Below, piece after piece: positions 25,417-35,392 of a stretch of DNA of 64,000 nt. Source of the stretch: Planctomycetota bacterium (GTDB lineage Bacteria > Planctomycetota > Phycisphaerae > SM23-33); contig JAKJER010000011.1 in assembly GCA_022705325.1 (NCBI GenBank), forward strand, positions 1-64,000. Direction: 5' to 3'. The stretch's first letter is position 1; every line of letters begins with the position of its first letter. The notes under the pieces are model-generated. The model saw only the letters and a program-made list of their open reading frames with translations, had not been told where the DNA came from and searched no databases. Position numbers and translations under genes: made by a program.

Positions 25417-27975
25417 TTACTTGACCGCGACCATCTCGCGGGCTTTGGCCCGCATGGTCGCCGCGTCGTCGGCATTGTCGCCGAAGACCACGTTCTGAAC
25501 CTGGTGGCTCTTGCGATGAGCCGAAATCCAGCGCGTCAGGGCGATCTCGCTCAAGATCACCGCCAGCGCCGCCAGGACCATGTACCGCGACAATTCCTCG
25601 CCCGGGACGTAGCCGACGATGGCGGCCTTCAACTCGGAAGTGCTCGCCACGCGCCGGACGGCCAGATGCTTGCCCAGGGCCTGCCAATCCTCGTCGCTCA
25701 GGGTCACCAGGCTGCTCTCGCCCGCGTCGCCCAGAACGGTGAAGGGCACGCAGGCGGGTTCGGTGGGCATTGCCTGGAACCGTTCGGCCAGGGCGGGCGT
25801 CAGGCCGCACCGGTAGAGGCCCGGCTCCGCCGTCCGCGTGAAGCGGATACGGAGGTCCTGACCGGACAGGGAGCAGGCGGCTGGCTCGTGTCGCTCGGAC
25901 GGCGTCTTGACGTCCAACTCGTTGGCGTCCAGCGGGGCGGGCTTTTCACGCGAGGCGAGCTTCGGCGAGAGGTCGATGGTCAGCTCGCCGCCCGGCTGGA
26001 CGTTGGGCTGGGCCAGAAGCGGGGCGGACAGGTGGTAGGCGAGTTCGTGCATCAGCGGCACGAAGCTCTTGAGCGCGGGAAGATTGCTGTCGCGCCGGTC
26101 CAGGGTGAAGGCGGTCATCATGACATAGCCGCGTCCGAAGCTGCGCTCGACCAGCAGGGGGTCGCCGCTGTCAAGCTGGGCGGCTACGTGGACATTCTTG
26201 TCATCGGCGGGCACGGACAACTGCCAGTAGGCGTTGACCATCAGGGCGTCCAGGTCGCTGCGGGCCAGGTCGGTGATCAGGCGCAGGGCGGGATGGTTGA
26301 AGCTCTTGATCGCCGGGCGGACGGGCTTGTCCGACGTGAGGCGGCGCCGGACCAGCCGGGCCGGGGCGATCATCTCGCCCGCGGGCGTCTTCCAGTCGGT
26401 GTAGGAGGTCCGGGGGTTCGTCTCGTCCTGGGAGAGTTGGCAATGGTCGCCGGGGGCGATCAGCAACCCGCCGCCCTCTCGCACGAAGCGGACGAGCCGG
26501 TCGGCCGGGCCGGGCGAGAGGTCCGGCACGTTGGCCAGCACGACCAGCGAGTACTCGCTGAAGTCCTCGTCGCGTTCCAGGCGGGTGTAGTCCTTGACCT
26601 CGCTTTCGAGGATGAAGCTGACCGCCGGCGGGGGGGCTTTGGGGTCGTTGCGGACGGCCAGCAGGCGGGCCCGCTCTTCCGGGCTGGCGGGGGTGAAGGC
26701 CAACTCGACAAAGGCGGCGGCCGAGTCCAGCGGGCGGGCCGACGGCGCGCCGTCAATCACCAGCACCCGGAGGCGGTCGATCACCTGGACCACGCGGTGG
26801 ATCACGTTGTCCTGGGCCATGGCGTCGCCGTGGGCGATCTGGGCGGTAATGACGTTCATGCCCACCTTGTCGAACTGGTGGGTGAAGTGGGCCGTCCCGA
26901 CCGCGTTGGGAGGCACCTCGCTGAGCTTCTCCTGGGCCACGCCCACGCCGTTGATGGTGAGGGTGACGACGGCCCCGACGACGGTGGTGGTGCCGGAATT
27001 GGTCACCTTGACGTCGATGCCGACGGGGCGGTCCGTCCCGACCGCGGTGCGGGACAGGACGATGTCGGAGGCGGCGAGATTCTCGAAGCTGGAGGGCACG
27101 CTGAGGGTGCGGCAGACGATCTCGGGCTTGGTGGTCAGCGTCTTGAGCCCGCTGGCCAGGAAGAACCAGCGGTCGCCGTTGGCGAGGTCCCAGCCGAGGT
27201 TCTGGGCGTCGGTGATGAGGATGACTCGCTTGCCGATGTTCTGGCCTTCCTGGAGGCTGGCGGCGGCGAGATTGAGGGCCTCGAGGGTCTTCATGGACCC
27301 GCCGGAGGGCTTGAGATCGTTCAAGGCCTGCTGGAGCTTGGCGCGATCGGTGATGGGGTTGGGGACCACTCCGCGCGGGACGGGCCCGGCCAGGATCAGG
27401 CTGATCGCGTCGCCGGCGTCACAGGCGTCGACGGCGGCGCGGGCCTCCTCGACGGCCCGCTGGAAGTTCGTCTTGCCCTCGTGGGTCAGGGCCATCGAAC
27501 TGGAGCCGTCGATGACGACGGCCACGTCCTTGGCGTCGGAGGAGGCGGCCCAGCTTCTGTTCTGGCCGTAGTACTCGTACGCGGTGGAGAGGCCCGCGAT
27601 CATCAGCAGGGCGACGGCCGAGCTGAGCATGGCCCATCGCAGGCGGGCCAGCGACCAGCCGGCGACGGCGATGCTCAGGCAGATGATGGCGCCCAGCCCA
27701 GCCGGCAGGACGATCAGCCACGGAATGGTCGATCGGGTGGGCAGGAAGGGGCGGGCCATGGCCAGGGCCAGCAGGGCCAGCAGCAGGCACCGAACGGCCA
27801 TCAGGATGATCTCTTCGATCATGATGTGGCGTTTGCGGCTGGTGAGGCTGGCCATGAGGAAGCGCATGGCGCCCCAGTCGATGCGTCGGGCCTGGCGGCG
27901 GTTGAGCAGGTGGATGATGATCGGCACCGACACCGCCAGCAGTCCGAACAACATTACCAAGTCCTTGAAGATCAT
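25417..27975 (-). CDS. BatA-like protein (aerotolerance N-terminal domain plus VWA)
   Basis: This 852-residue protein starts with the BatA N-terminal signature: a membrane helix followed by IIHLLNRRQARRIDWGAMRF and a second helix ending in ALAMARPFL. Two more helices precede a VWA domain (KDVAVVIDGSSSMAL, MIDAS DxSxS) at about 180-330. A later segment with VREGGGLLIAPGD (~510) resembles the amidotransferase-like fold also seen in the next gene. The final helix lies near residue 800. It sits 42 bp downstream of the DUF58 gene. BatA/BatB-type proteins work with MoxR AAA+ ATPases; in this phylum the substrate is unknown. Confidence 0.88.
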   Translation of the reverse strand: MIFKDLVMLFGLLAVSVPIIIHLLNRRQARRIDWGAMRFLMASLTSRKRHIMIEEIILMAVRCLLLALLALAMARPFLPTRSTIPWLIVLPAGLGAIICLSIAVAGWSLARLRWAMLSSAVALLMIAGLSTAYEYYGQNRSWAASSDAKDVAVVIDGSSSMALTHEGKTNFQRAVEEARAAVDACDAGDAISLILAGPVPRGVVPNPITDRAKLQQALNDLKPSGGSMKTLEALNLAAASLQEGQNIGKRVILITDAQNLGWDLANGDRWFFLASGLKTLTTKPEIVCRTLSVPSSFENLAASDIVLSRTAVGTDRPVGIDVKVTNSGTTTVVGAVVTLTINGVGVAQEKLSEVPPNAVGTAHFTHQFDKVGMNVITAQIAHGDAMAQDNVIHRVVQVIDRLRVLVIDGAPSARPLDSAAAFVELAFTPASPEERARLLAVRNDPKAPPPAVSFILESEVKDYTRLERDEDFSEYSLVVLANVPDLSPGPADRLVRFVREGGGLLIAPGDHCQLSQDETNPRTSYTDWKTPAGEMIAPARLVRRRLTSDKPVRPAIKSFNHPALRLITDLARSDLDALMVNAYWQLSVPADDKNVHVAAQLDSGDPLLVERSFGRGYVMMTAFTLDRRDSNLPALKSFVPLMHELAYHLSAPLLAQPNVQPGGELTIDLSPKLASREKPAPLDANELDVKTPSERHEPAACSLSGQDLRIRFTRTAEPGLYRCGLTPALAERFQAMPTEPACVPFTVLGDAGESSLVTLSDEDWQALGKHLAVRRVASTSELKAAIVGYVPGEELSRYMVLAALAVILSEIALTRWISAHRKSHQVQNVVFGDNADDAATMRAKAREMVAVK

Positions 27976-28017
27976 ATCGCGAGTCCCTGGTCCCCGCAGC
28001 CGGGTGTCTGTTTCATC

Positions 28018-28959
28018 TTATTTTGCCTTGTTGCGCCGCCTGGCCAGATAGAGCGACAGGGCGATGCCGAAATCCTGCTTCGTCGAAAGCTGCACATAGT
28101 CGATGTCCATCTGCCCGCAGCCGAATTCGATGCGGCGGATGAACTTGCGGACCTGTTCGAGGTATTCCGACCGCACCGACCGCGGATCGAGCTGGATCTT
28201 GTTGTCCGCGACCTCCAGGTCCTCGAAGTTGCTCCAGGCGTCGAAGGGGAAGGTCAGTTCCTCTTCGGCCATCAGGTGCAGCAGGAGCACTTCGTGCTTG
28301 CGGTACCGGAAGTGGTGGAGCGCCTTGAGGAGATCATCCGGGTCGTCGAACAGGTCGCTGATGATGACCACCAGCCCGCGCCGGTGGATGCGCTCGGCCA
28401 CGTCGTGGAAGATGGGGGCCAGGCTGGTCTCGCCCCCGGGCTGCGTCTTGGACAGTTCCTGGAGGATCGCCCGCAGGTGCGTGACGCGGCTGCGGGCGGG
28501 GATGTAGCGCCGGCTCTCGGTGTCGAAGGTGACCAGGCCCACGGCGTCCTGCTGGTGGATCATCAGATGGGCCAGGGAGGCGGCCAGGTACTGGGCGTAC
28601 TCGAACTTGCTGAGATATCGCCCGTCGTGCTTGGCGGCCTGGGTGCCGGCGTATCGCATCGAGCCGGAGGCGTCCAGCAGGATCACGGCCCGCAGGTTGG
28701 TCTCTTCGATGTACTGCTTGATGTAGTAGCGGTCGCTCTTGCCGAACACCCGCCAGTCCAGGTCGCGGATGTTGTCGCCCGGGGCGTACTGGCGGTGCTC
28801 GGCGAACTCGACCGAAAAGCCCTTGTAGGGGCTCTTGTGACGCCCGCTGACAAAGCCCTCGACCACGCCGCGGGCGATCAGCTCCAGGCGATGGACCTTG
28901 GCCAGGGCGCCTGGGTCCAGCAGCCGCATGTACTCCGGTTGATTCGCTCGTTCGATCAT
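28018..28959 (-). CDS. DUF58 domain protein (VWA-like, MoxR partner)
   Basis: A 313-residue soluble protein with the DUF58 signature: GRHKSPYKGFSVEFAEHRQY, GDNIRDLDWRVFGKSDR and IKQYIEETNLR, followed by a VWA-like fold with LLDASGSM and VVIISDLFDD. DUF58 proteins are almost always encoded next to MoxR and are thought to be adaptors or substrates of the ATPase. The gene is third in the operon, after moxR and a small membrane protein. The length matches the family. Confidence 0.92.
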   Translation of the reverse strand: MIERANQPEYMRLLDPGALAKVHRLELIARGVVEGFVSGRHKSPYKGFSVEFAEHRQYAPGDNIRDLDWRVFGKSDRYYIKQYIEETNLRAVILLDASGSMRYAGTQAAKHDGRYLSKFEYAQYLAASLAHLMIHQQDAVGLVTFDTESRRYIPARSRVTHLRAILQELSKTQPGGETSLAPIFHDVAERIHRRGLVVIISDLFDDPDDLLKALHHFRYRKHEVLLLHLMAEEELTFPFDAWSNFEDLEVADNKIQLDPRSVRSEYLEQVRKFIRRIEFGCGQMDIDYVQLSTKQDFGIALSLYLARRRNKAK

Positions 28960-29008
28960 CGCCTCACCGCGGGGCAGAGACCGGCCGTGCGGGCCGGGCT
29001 CAACCCCT

Positions 29009-29365
29009 TTAGGATCCTAAGGAACTACCCGACCACCACGAGCCCAGGATCGTGCCGATGTTGGTCAACACCGCCCCGGCCAGCAACAGCAGGACGAGGT
29101 AGGCCCAGCCTTCCTGGTGCCCGCGGAGCAGCTTGCGGGCCGTCAGCAGGCTCAGCGGCAGCAGGATGCCCGCCTGCACCAGCAGATGCGGGACGGCCAG
29201 TGTCACCAACGCCAGGGCATTGATCTGCAAGTAGGCCATTCCCAACGAGAGCGAACCGGCATTGAGCAGGCCCACGCCCGCGGTAGCCAGCAGCAGCGGC
29301 CAGGAAAGGCGGACAGCCGAGGACGAGACGCTCGGCGCACCCAGTTGTTCGCTCGTGGCGGTCAT
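29009..29365 (-). CDS. Small hydrophobic membrane protein, unknown
   Basis: A 118-residue protein with four predicted membrane helices (about 18-40, 44-60, 62-80 and 87-108) and no charged active-site-like motif. I recognise no family. It lies between moxR (19 bp gap) and the DUF58 gene (49 bp gap) on the same strand, so it is probably an accessory of that system. Codon usage matches its neighbours, which supports it as a real gene. Confidence 0.7.
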   Translation of the reverse strand: MTATSEQLGAPSVSSSAVRLSWPLLLATAGVGLLNAGSLSLGMAYLQINALALVTLAVPHLLVQAGILLPLSLLTARKLLRGHQEGWAYLVLLLLAGAVLTNIGTILGSWWSGSSLGS

Positions 29366-29384
29366 GATTCTCTCGACCCCCGTC

Positions 29385-30446
<1,062 letters not shown>

Positions 30447-30684
30447 GTTGCTCTCCAATGCATAGGGTGGGGCAAAGTTCGGGTTCATTGGTTGAACGGG
30501 GGGCAGGGCGGGGTATTGCGGAGCGAATCACCAGGGGCAGGTTTTCGAGCAGAAAGCTGTTCCGCGTGGGCATTTGTACCCGTTGGCAGGCCCCGCGGCC
30601 CGCCCGGCCGGCCGTGTATCCGGTTGCCGGAGGAGGGGGCGCGACAGGTCCGGCCGGTCCGGGACGGAAAAGGGGGTGATCTTC
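30447..30684. other. Leader region of the MoxR operon
   Basis: About 240 bp between the anti-sigma gene and moxR, both on the minus strand. It holds the moxR ribosome-binding site and a possible TATGCA -10 box close to the gene with TGAACC 17 bp upstream; neither is strong. I see no terminator and no small gene in it. Confidence 0.4.
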
Positions 30685-31695
30685 CTACCGGAGGCAGGCG
30701 CTGCCGCTGTAGGCGGGCAGGAGGAAGGAATCGGTGGAGTCGGCCGGCTTCTCCTGGCCGGTGTAGTCGTACACGTCGCGGGCGAGGAAGATGTTGTCGC
30801 CGTCGATGCCGGCGGCGGCCTGCCGGCGCCAGTCCACGTGCATGTCGAGGTAGAGGACGTTCTGTCCCCGCTGAGCGTGGTTATCGCTGGCGGAGGCCCG
30901 GACGCGGTCTCGCAGGAACCGCACGCCGTTGAAGACGGGCGTCTCGTCGGCGAGGATGGCCATGCCGACGGCCAGATCACGCAGGTCGCGCCGCGAGGGC
31001 GCCTGGCCGAGGGCGTGCTGGTAGGAGTAGGTGATGAATCGCGGCCCGGGGAAATCGCACATGGAGGCGTCGACCACGAAGGAGGTCGCCGCGGCGCGGT
31101 CGCAGCCGGGGCACTGGAAGATCATCGGCGAGGTGTAGTCGGAGCGAATGAGACGAAAGAGGCTGGCGGAGTTGCTGACGGATTGTCCGCCGTCGCCGGG
31201 CAGCCAGCGGGCCTGGGGCGCGGTGACGCTGGGCAGCGCGCCCTCGTGGGCGCTGGCGTAGCTGTGGATGGCGCTGCCGATCTGCCCGGCGTTGGACGCG
31301 CACAGCCCGATCCGCGACTTGATGCGGGCCTGGCGGGCGGAGGGGACGAAGATGCCGGCCATCAACAGCAGGGCGGCGGCGACGCTGGCGATCTCGCGGA
31401 AGGAGAAGGTGGGGCGGAAGCGACGTCGGGCCAGTTCCTCGCGGGCCAGCAGGGCGTCGGTCCTGCGGGCCTGCTCGATGCGGCGCAGCGTGCGGGCGGC
31501 CAGGTCGCCGGGCGGCTCATGCTCGACCGCGAGGTCCAGGACGCGCAGCGTGTTGGAGACGCTGCGGCAGAGATTGCGGAATTCGGCGTCCCGTTCGGAT
31601 CGCTCCTCCGCCTGCCGCCTTGCCTGCTCGTCGCACCTGCCCAATACGAAATCGATCACCAATGACTCGTCGTGCGGTCTGTCCTGCTCTGTCAT
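30685..31695 (-). CDS. Anti-sigma factor fused to a pilin-like (DUF1559-type) domain
   Basis: A 336-residue protein. Residues 1-100 are helical and charged and resemble the cytoplasmic part of planctomycete anti-sigma factors, though no zinc HxxxCxxC motif is seen. Next comes a single membrane helix within EIASVAAALLLMAGIFVPSA and the stretch ARIKSRIGLCASNAGQIG, which closely resembles the post-helix segment of DUF1559 type II pseudopilin-like proteins, as do HSYASAHEGALPS and NVLYLDMHV near the end. The outer domain may therefore act as the signal sensor. The ATG overlaps the stop of the sigma factor gene by 4 bases (ATGA), the usual arrangement for a sigma/anti-sigma pair. The regulatory role is inferred from this. 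Confidence 0.8.
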   Translation of the reverse strand: MTEQDRPHDESLVIDFVLGRCDEQARRQAEERSERDAEFRNLCRSVSNTLRVLDLAVEHEPPGDLAARTLRRIEQARRTDALLAREELARRRFRPTFSFREIASVAAALLLMAGIFVPSARQARIKSRIGLCASNAGQIGSAIHSYASAHEGALPSVTAPQARWLPGDGGQSVSNSASLFRLIRSDYTSPMIFQCPGCDRAAATSFVVDASMCDFPGPRFITYSYQHALGQAPSRRDLRDLAVGMAILADETPVFNGVRFLRDRVRASASDNHAQRGQNVLYLDMHVDWRRQAAAGIDGDNIFLARDVYDYTGQEKPADSTDSFLLPAYSGSACLR

Positions 31696-32336
31696 GGCTT
31701 AGCCCGTTGAGAGGATTTCCATTTCTTGGCGAAGTACCTCACGGCTGCGTGCAGCCGGGACTTCACCGTCCCCAGCGGCACGTTCAATATGTCCGCGATT
31801 TCCTTGTATGGAAACTCGTGAAAGTAGCACAGCAGCAAGACGGACCGGAGGTTCTCCGGCATGTCGTCTATGATGGTTTGTACGGACTGCCGCATCTCCA
31901 GGTTCACAATTTCTTCCAGAGGAGGCACGACGTCGGCGGGGATGAAGTCGGCGTAGCTGGTTCGCTCGTCGGTGCTGCCTGCGACGGGGGCGTCCAGCGG
32001 CGCCGCCTGGCGGCGGACGTTCTTGCGCAGGGCGTCGCGGGCCTTGTTGGCGGCGATGGTGAACAGCCAGGGCTTGAGCTGCTTGGTCATGTCGAACGTG
32101 CCGGCCGAGATGTGAAGCTGGAGGAACGTCTCCTGGAAGATGTCCTCCGCCAGGGCCGCGTCCCCCGTGAACCGCGCCAGGAAGTTGTACAGTTCCCGCT
32201 GGTAGCGATGCATCAGCGCACCGAAGGCGGCCATGTCGCCGTCGATGTGGCGCTGGAGCAGATCCATGTCGGAAACCTGGGATGTCTCGCTTGTTTCCAC
32301 CACTGCCGTGACCACTGTATCGCCCCTCGGGGGCAT
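31692..32336 (-). CDS. ECF-type RNA polymerase sigma factor
   Basis: The protein has the sigma-70 region 2 (FGALMHRYQRELYNFLARFT, DIFQETFLQLH, PWLFTIAANKARD) and region 4 (LLLCYFHEFPYKEIADIL, VPLGTVKSRLHAAVRYF). It should direct RNA polymerase to a special promoter set and be held inactive by the anti-sigma protein encoded directly after it. The start is unsure: ATG 32336 is given here (214 residues); GTG 32315 has GAGGGG seven bases before it, and ATG 32420 would be reached by a promoter placing transcription start at about 32421. The core domains begin at MDLLQRHIDGD in every case. Confidence 0.9.
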   Translation of the reverse strand: MPPRGDTVVTAVVETSETSQVSDMDLLQRHIDGDMAAFGALMHRYQRELYNFLARFTGDAALAEDIFQETFLQLHISAGTFDMTKQLKPWLFTIAANKARDALRKNVRRQAAPLDAPVAGSTDERTSYADFIPADVVPPLEEIVNLEMRQSVQTIIDDMPENLRSVLLLCYFHEFPYKEIADILNVPLGTVKSRLHAAVRYFAKKWKSSQRAKP

Positions 32337-32427
32337 CGTCGGCCCACCGGTCAGGCCGGGCCGTCCCCGGGAACTCTCCAGGTTCCGCGCGGCGCTCCGC
32401 CGGGGGATGCCGAAGGGCAACGCGGCA

Positions 32428-32455
32428 ACATAACACAGGATGGCCTGTCCTGCAA
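32428..32455 (-). promoter_or_regulatory. Possible promoter of the sigma/anti-sigma operon
   Basis: On the minus strand TTGCAG (32455-32450) and TTATGT (32433-32428) are 16 bp apart. The predicted start is near 32421, one base before an in-frame ATG at 32420. The -10 box is only a fair match. Confidence 0.35.
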
Positions 32456-32520
32456 GCGGCCCATCGCGGGCGCTTTGCCCCCGCCGGCGGCCGGGGGGAT
32501 TCCCGCCGCCGGGAGGGACG

Positions 32521-33201
32521 TCAGGGGTTCTGGGCCGGAGGCGCCGACTTGTCCGGGGCGGGGGGTGTGGGATCGGCGGGCGTGCCCGTGCGGAAGGTCA
32601 GCGGGGCCCGGCCCGCGCCGGGCGCGACATTCTTGCTCACCTGGGCGATGGCGGAGACCTTCAACGCCTCCTCGACGGGAATGTTGGCGTCCTGCACGTG
32701 CTCGGCGGGCACGTAGATGACCGCGCCGCCGAACATGTACGCGCAGGGGACGTAGATGGCGACCATGCGCGTGGGCGACTGCGGGATGCCCACGGGGTGC
32801 TCGTTGGTGAGGATGCCCATGACGGCCATCTCCGAGCCCGGCGGGCGATAGATGACCGCCCGCCCCATGCGGCGCGACTCGGGCCCGAACAGGCGGAGCA
32901 GGTCGCGGACCGATTCGTAGATGGTCTTGGCCCCGGGCACGTACGAGACCAGGCGGTCCAGGTGGTCCAGCGTCCATCGGAAGATCCACAGGCGCGTCAT
33001 CAACCCGACCAGGTAGATCAGCAGCACGACCACCACCACGCCGATGCCGAAGGGAAGCTGGAGGTCCTTCCACCAGTTGCGCAGCAGCGTCTCCCCCAGG
33101 CCGTTCAGCCACATCCCCACGGAAACAACCACGTACAGCGTGATGGCGAACGGGATGATGACGACAATGCCGGCCAGGAAGATCGCGAGCTGTTTTTTCA
33201 T
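32521..33201 (-). CDS. DUF502 family membrane protein
   Basis: The 226-residue protein has two membrane helices (about 7-30 and 48-72) followed by a soluble domain with the DUF502 phrases VPGAKTIYESVRDLL, VIYRPPGSEMAVMGILT, VAIYVPCAYMFGGAVIYVP. The family is widespread in bacteria and of unknown function. It lies 43 bp downstream of a STAS gene on the same strand, which itself follows trpE, so the three may be co-transcribed. The C-terminal 30 residues are Pro/Ala-rich and probably flexible. Confidence 0.88.
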   Translation of the reverse strand: MKKQLAIFLAGIVVIIPFAITLYVVVSVGMWLNGLGETLLRNWWKDLQLPFGIGVVVVVLLIYLVGLMTRLWIFRWTLDHLDRLVSYVPGAKTIYESVRDLLRLFGPESRRMGRAVIYRPPGSEMAVMGILTNEHPVGIPQSPTRMVAIYVPCAYMFGGAVIYVPAEHVQDANIPVEEALKVSAIAQVSKNVAPGAGRAPLTFRTGTPADPTPPAPDKSAPPAQNP

Positions 33202-33244
33202 GGAGGGGCCTGTCTGTCGACGCGCCCGCCGCCCGGCGGTGCGT

Positions 33245-33607
33245 CTACTTGAAGACGTCCAGGGCCTGCATCGCCTTGTCTTCGTTCTCGGTGAAGGTAA
33301 GCACCTTGTGCAGGTTCATGGTCTCGAAGACCTTGTAGAGGTTGGGCTTCATGCCGCAGATGACGACCTTGCCCTTGATGGCCTTGATCTTCTTGTCCAC
33401 TTGCAGGAGCGTGCCGATCACCTGCGACGACAGGAACCGCACCGCGGTGAAGTCCAGGATCATCTTGCGGTGGGCCTGCTCGTCGACCAGGGCGTACAGG
33501 TCGGCGGCGATCGCGTCGATGGACGCCCCGTCCAGGATCGACTGGTTGCGGAAGTTGACGACGACCACGCCGTAAATCTGGTTGATTACCAAGCCGCTGG
33601 CTGCCAT
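33245..33607 (-). CDS. STAS domain protein (anti-sigma factor antagonist-like)
   Basis: A 120-residue single-domain protein of the SpoIIAA/STAS fold: GVVVVNFRNQSILD, then KMILDFTAVRFLSSQVIGTLLQ with serines 55-56 where SpoIIAA-type proteins are phosphorylated, and GKVVICGMKPNLYKVFE. Such proteins release sigma factors from anti-sigma kinases in a phosphorylation-dependent partner switch. No cognate serine kinase/anti-sigma gene is next to it. A second STAS protein is encoded at 62867-63208. Confidence 0.88.
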   Translation of the reverse strand: MAASGLVINQIYGVVVVNFRNQSILDGASIDAIAADLYALVDEQAHRKMILDFTAVRFLSSQVIGTLLQVDKKIKAIKGKVVICGMKPNLYKVFETMNLHKVLTFTENEDKAMQALDVFK

Positions 33608-33677
33608 GGACTCGTCCTCGAAAAAGGCCGCGCATTCGCCGCCCGTTCCCTGAGCGGCGCCAGGCGGATTCTAATCC

Positions 33678-33705
33678 CGCCATCCGCCATCCGCAATCGG
33701 CAATT
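33678..33705. repeat. Heptanucleotide array (CGCCATC type)
   Basis: Four consecutive 7-mers: CGCCATC, CGCCATC, CGCAATC, GGCAATT. It directly abuts the stop codon of trpE (33707-33705, minus strand). GCGGATT just to the left is inverted relative to it, so a hairpin is possible. One of seven loci with a 7-bp period in this window. Confidence 0.65.
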
Positions 33706-35213
33706 CATTCGCTCACGCCGCTTTCGGCGACCTCGATGGCGTGCAGCAGGGCGCGGGCCTTGTTGATGGTCTCCTGGTACTCGGTGGCGGCGTCGGAGTC
33801 GGCCACCACGCCCCCGCCGGCCTGCACGTACACCTTGCCGCCCGCGATCACCATGGTCCGCAGGGCGATGCAGGTGTCCATGTTTCCGCTGAAGTCCACG
33901 TAGCCCACCGCGCCGGCGTAGGGCCCGCGCCGGGTGGGCTCGAACTCGTCGATGATCTGCATGGCCCGGATCTTCGGCGCCCCGCTCACCGTGCCCACCG
34001 GCAGGGCCGCCCGAAGCGCGTCGAACGCCGTCATCCCCTCGGCCAGCCTGCCCTTGACGTCGCTGACGATGTGCATCACGTGGCTGTAGCGCTCGATGCT
34101 CATCACGTCCGACAGCACCACGCTCCTGGGCTCGGCCACCCGTCCCACGTCGTTGCGGGCCAGGTCCACCAGCATGATGTGCTCGGCCCGCTCCTTGGGG
34201 TCGTTGCGCAGCTCTTCCTCCAGGGCGCGGTCCTGCTCGTCGCTGGCCCCGCGGGGGCGCGTGCCGGCCAGCGGGCGGTTGGTGACGATCCCGTTCTCCA
34301 CGCGGCAGAGGATTTCCGGGCTGCTGCCCACCAGCGTGCACTCGCTGGAGCGAAGCAGGAACATGAACGGCGAGGGGTTCACCACGCGAAGCGAGCGGTA
34401 GATCTGGAAGGGCCTGGCCGTCGTCTCCACCGTCAGCCGCTGGCTGGGCACGACCTGGAAGATGTCGCCCGCGCGGATGTACTCCTTGCACGCCTCGACC
34501 GTCTCCATGTAGCGCTTGCGGGTGAAGTTCGACTCGTAGGGTTTCTGCGGCAGGCCCACGCGGTTGATCTCGGCCACCGACAGCTCGCCCCCGTGTCGCA
34601 GCCGCTGGATCGTACGTTCGATCGCGGCGCAGGCCTCGTTGTAGGCGGCGCCGGGGTCGTCGGTGATGTGCGCGTTGGAAACGATCTTGATGGTCTTCGA
34701 GACGTGGTCGAAAATCACCATCGTGCGGTACAGCCCGAACGACAGGTCGCTCAGGCCTCGGTCGTCCGGCGGGCCGTCGCCCAGGTCCTCGTAGTAGCGG
34801 ACCATGTCGTACGCGGCGTAGCCGACGATCCCGCCGGTGAAGCGCGGCAGGCCCGGCAGGGCTGCGACGGGGCGGAAGTCCGCCAGGAGCTTGCCCAGTT
34901 CGGCCAGCGGGTCGTGGCTCTCGATCACCTGCTCGTCGGCGCCTCGGCGGATGACGATGCGGTCCCCGCGGGCGGTGAAGGTGGCTTCCGGGTCGGCGGC
35001 TACGAAGGAGTAGCGGGCGATCTGCTCGCCCCCGACCACGCTCTCCAGCAGGAAGCTGTGCTCGGGAACCGGGCCCTCAGCCGGCTCGGCCAGCCGCTGG
35101 TAGGCCGTCACCGGCGTCAGGGCGTCGGCCAGGAGCTGGCGGTACACGGGCACCGTGTTGCCCTGCTCGGCAATCTTGAGAAACTCGTCGAAATTCGGAT
35201 AATAGTGCTTCAT
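33705..35213 (-). CDS. trpE: Anthranilate synthase component I
   Basis: The 502-residue enzyme converts chorismate and ammonia to anthranilate, the first step of tryptophan synthesis, with a glutaminase subunit not encoded here. Chorismate-binding motifs are clear: AGDIFQVVPSQRL, PSPFMFLL, RPLAGTRPRGA, IMLVDLARNDVGRVA and GAPKIRAMQIIDE. The LLES element near residue 50 (SFLLESVVGG) is the tryptophan-feedback site of TrpE rather than of PabB. MKHYYPNFDEF is chosen as start because the 13 residues before it match no TrpE and the predicted promoter overlaps them. The rest of the trp pathway is not in the window. Confidence 0.95.
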   Translation of the reverse strand: MKHYYPNFDEFLKIAEQGNTVPVYRQLLADALTPVTAYQRLAEPAEGPVPEHSFLLESVVGGEQIARYSFVAADPEATFTARGDRIVIRRGADEQVIESHDPLAELGKLLADFRPVAALPGLPRFTGGIVGYAAYDMVRYYEDLGDGPPDDRGLSDLSFGLYRTMVIFDHVSKTIKIVSNAHITDDPGAAYNEACAAIERTIQRLRHGGELSVAEINRVGLPQKPYESNFTRKRYMETVEACKEYIRAGDIFQVVPSQRLTVETTARPFQIYRSLRVVNPSPFMFLLRSSECTLVGSSPEILCRVENGIVTNRPLAGTRPRGASDEQDRALEEELRNDPKERAEHIMLVDLARNDVGRVAEPRSVVLSDVMSIERYSHVMHIVSDVKGRLAEGMTAFDALRAALPVGTVSGAPKIRAMQIIDEFEPTRRGPYAGAVGYVDFSGNMDTCIALRTMVIAGGKVYVQAGGGVVADSDAATEYQETINKARALLHAIEVAESGVSE

Positions 35214-35242
35214 GGCATCAGCTCGTCTCATGGACGCGCGAC

Positions 35243-35271
35243 ATGATACCATGCCAACGAGGCGGCGCTAA
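35243..35271 (-). promoter_or_regulatory. Promoter of trpE
   Basis: On the minus strand TTAGCG (35271-35266) and TATCAT (35248-35243) are separated by 17 bp. The predicted start at about 35236 leaves a leader near 23 bases, too short for a trp attenuator. Confidence 0.5.
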
Positions 35272-35392
35272 CTTGTTAATTCGTGGATTCGTCAAGTCGT
35301 CTCGCCACGAGCCCCGCCTCGCTTTGACGCCCGTGAGGTCCGATGGACTGTTCCCGGTACCGCGGGCTGGACCCTCTTGGAAGGGGCGCGAC

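Noticed and set aside
22088-25498. Long plus-strand open frame of 1136 residues opposite the VWA gene.
   Set aside because: Shadow of the minus-strand gene; no domain, and the minus frame has clear membrane helices and a MIDAS motif.
25504-29223. Long plus-strand open frame of 1239 residues across batA, DUF58 and the small membrane gene.
   Set aside because: It crosses three well-supported minus-strand genes and their gaps and has no recognisable domain; high GC leaves few stops in this frame.
35214-35280. A trp attenuator or leader peptide upstream of trpE.
   Set aside because: The predicted leader is about 23 bases and contains no tandem Trp codons or alternative hairpins.
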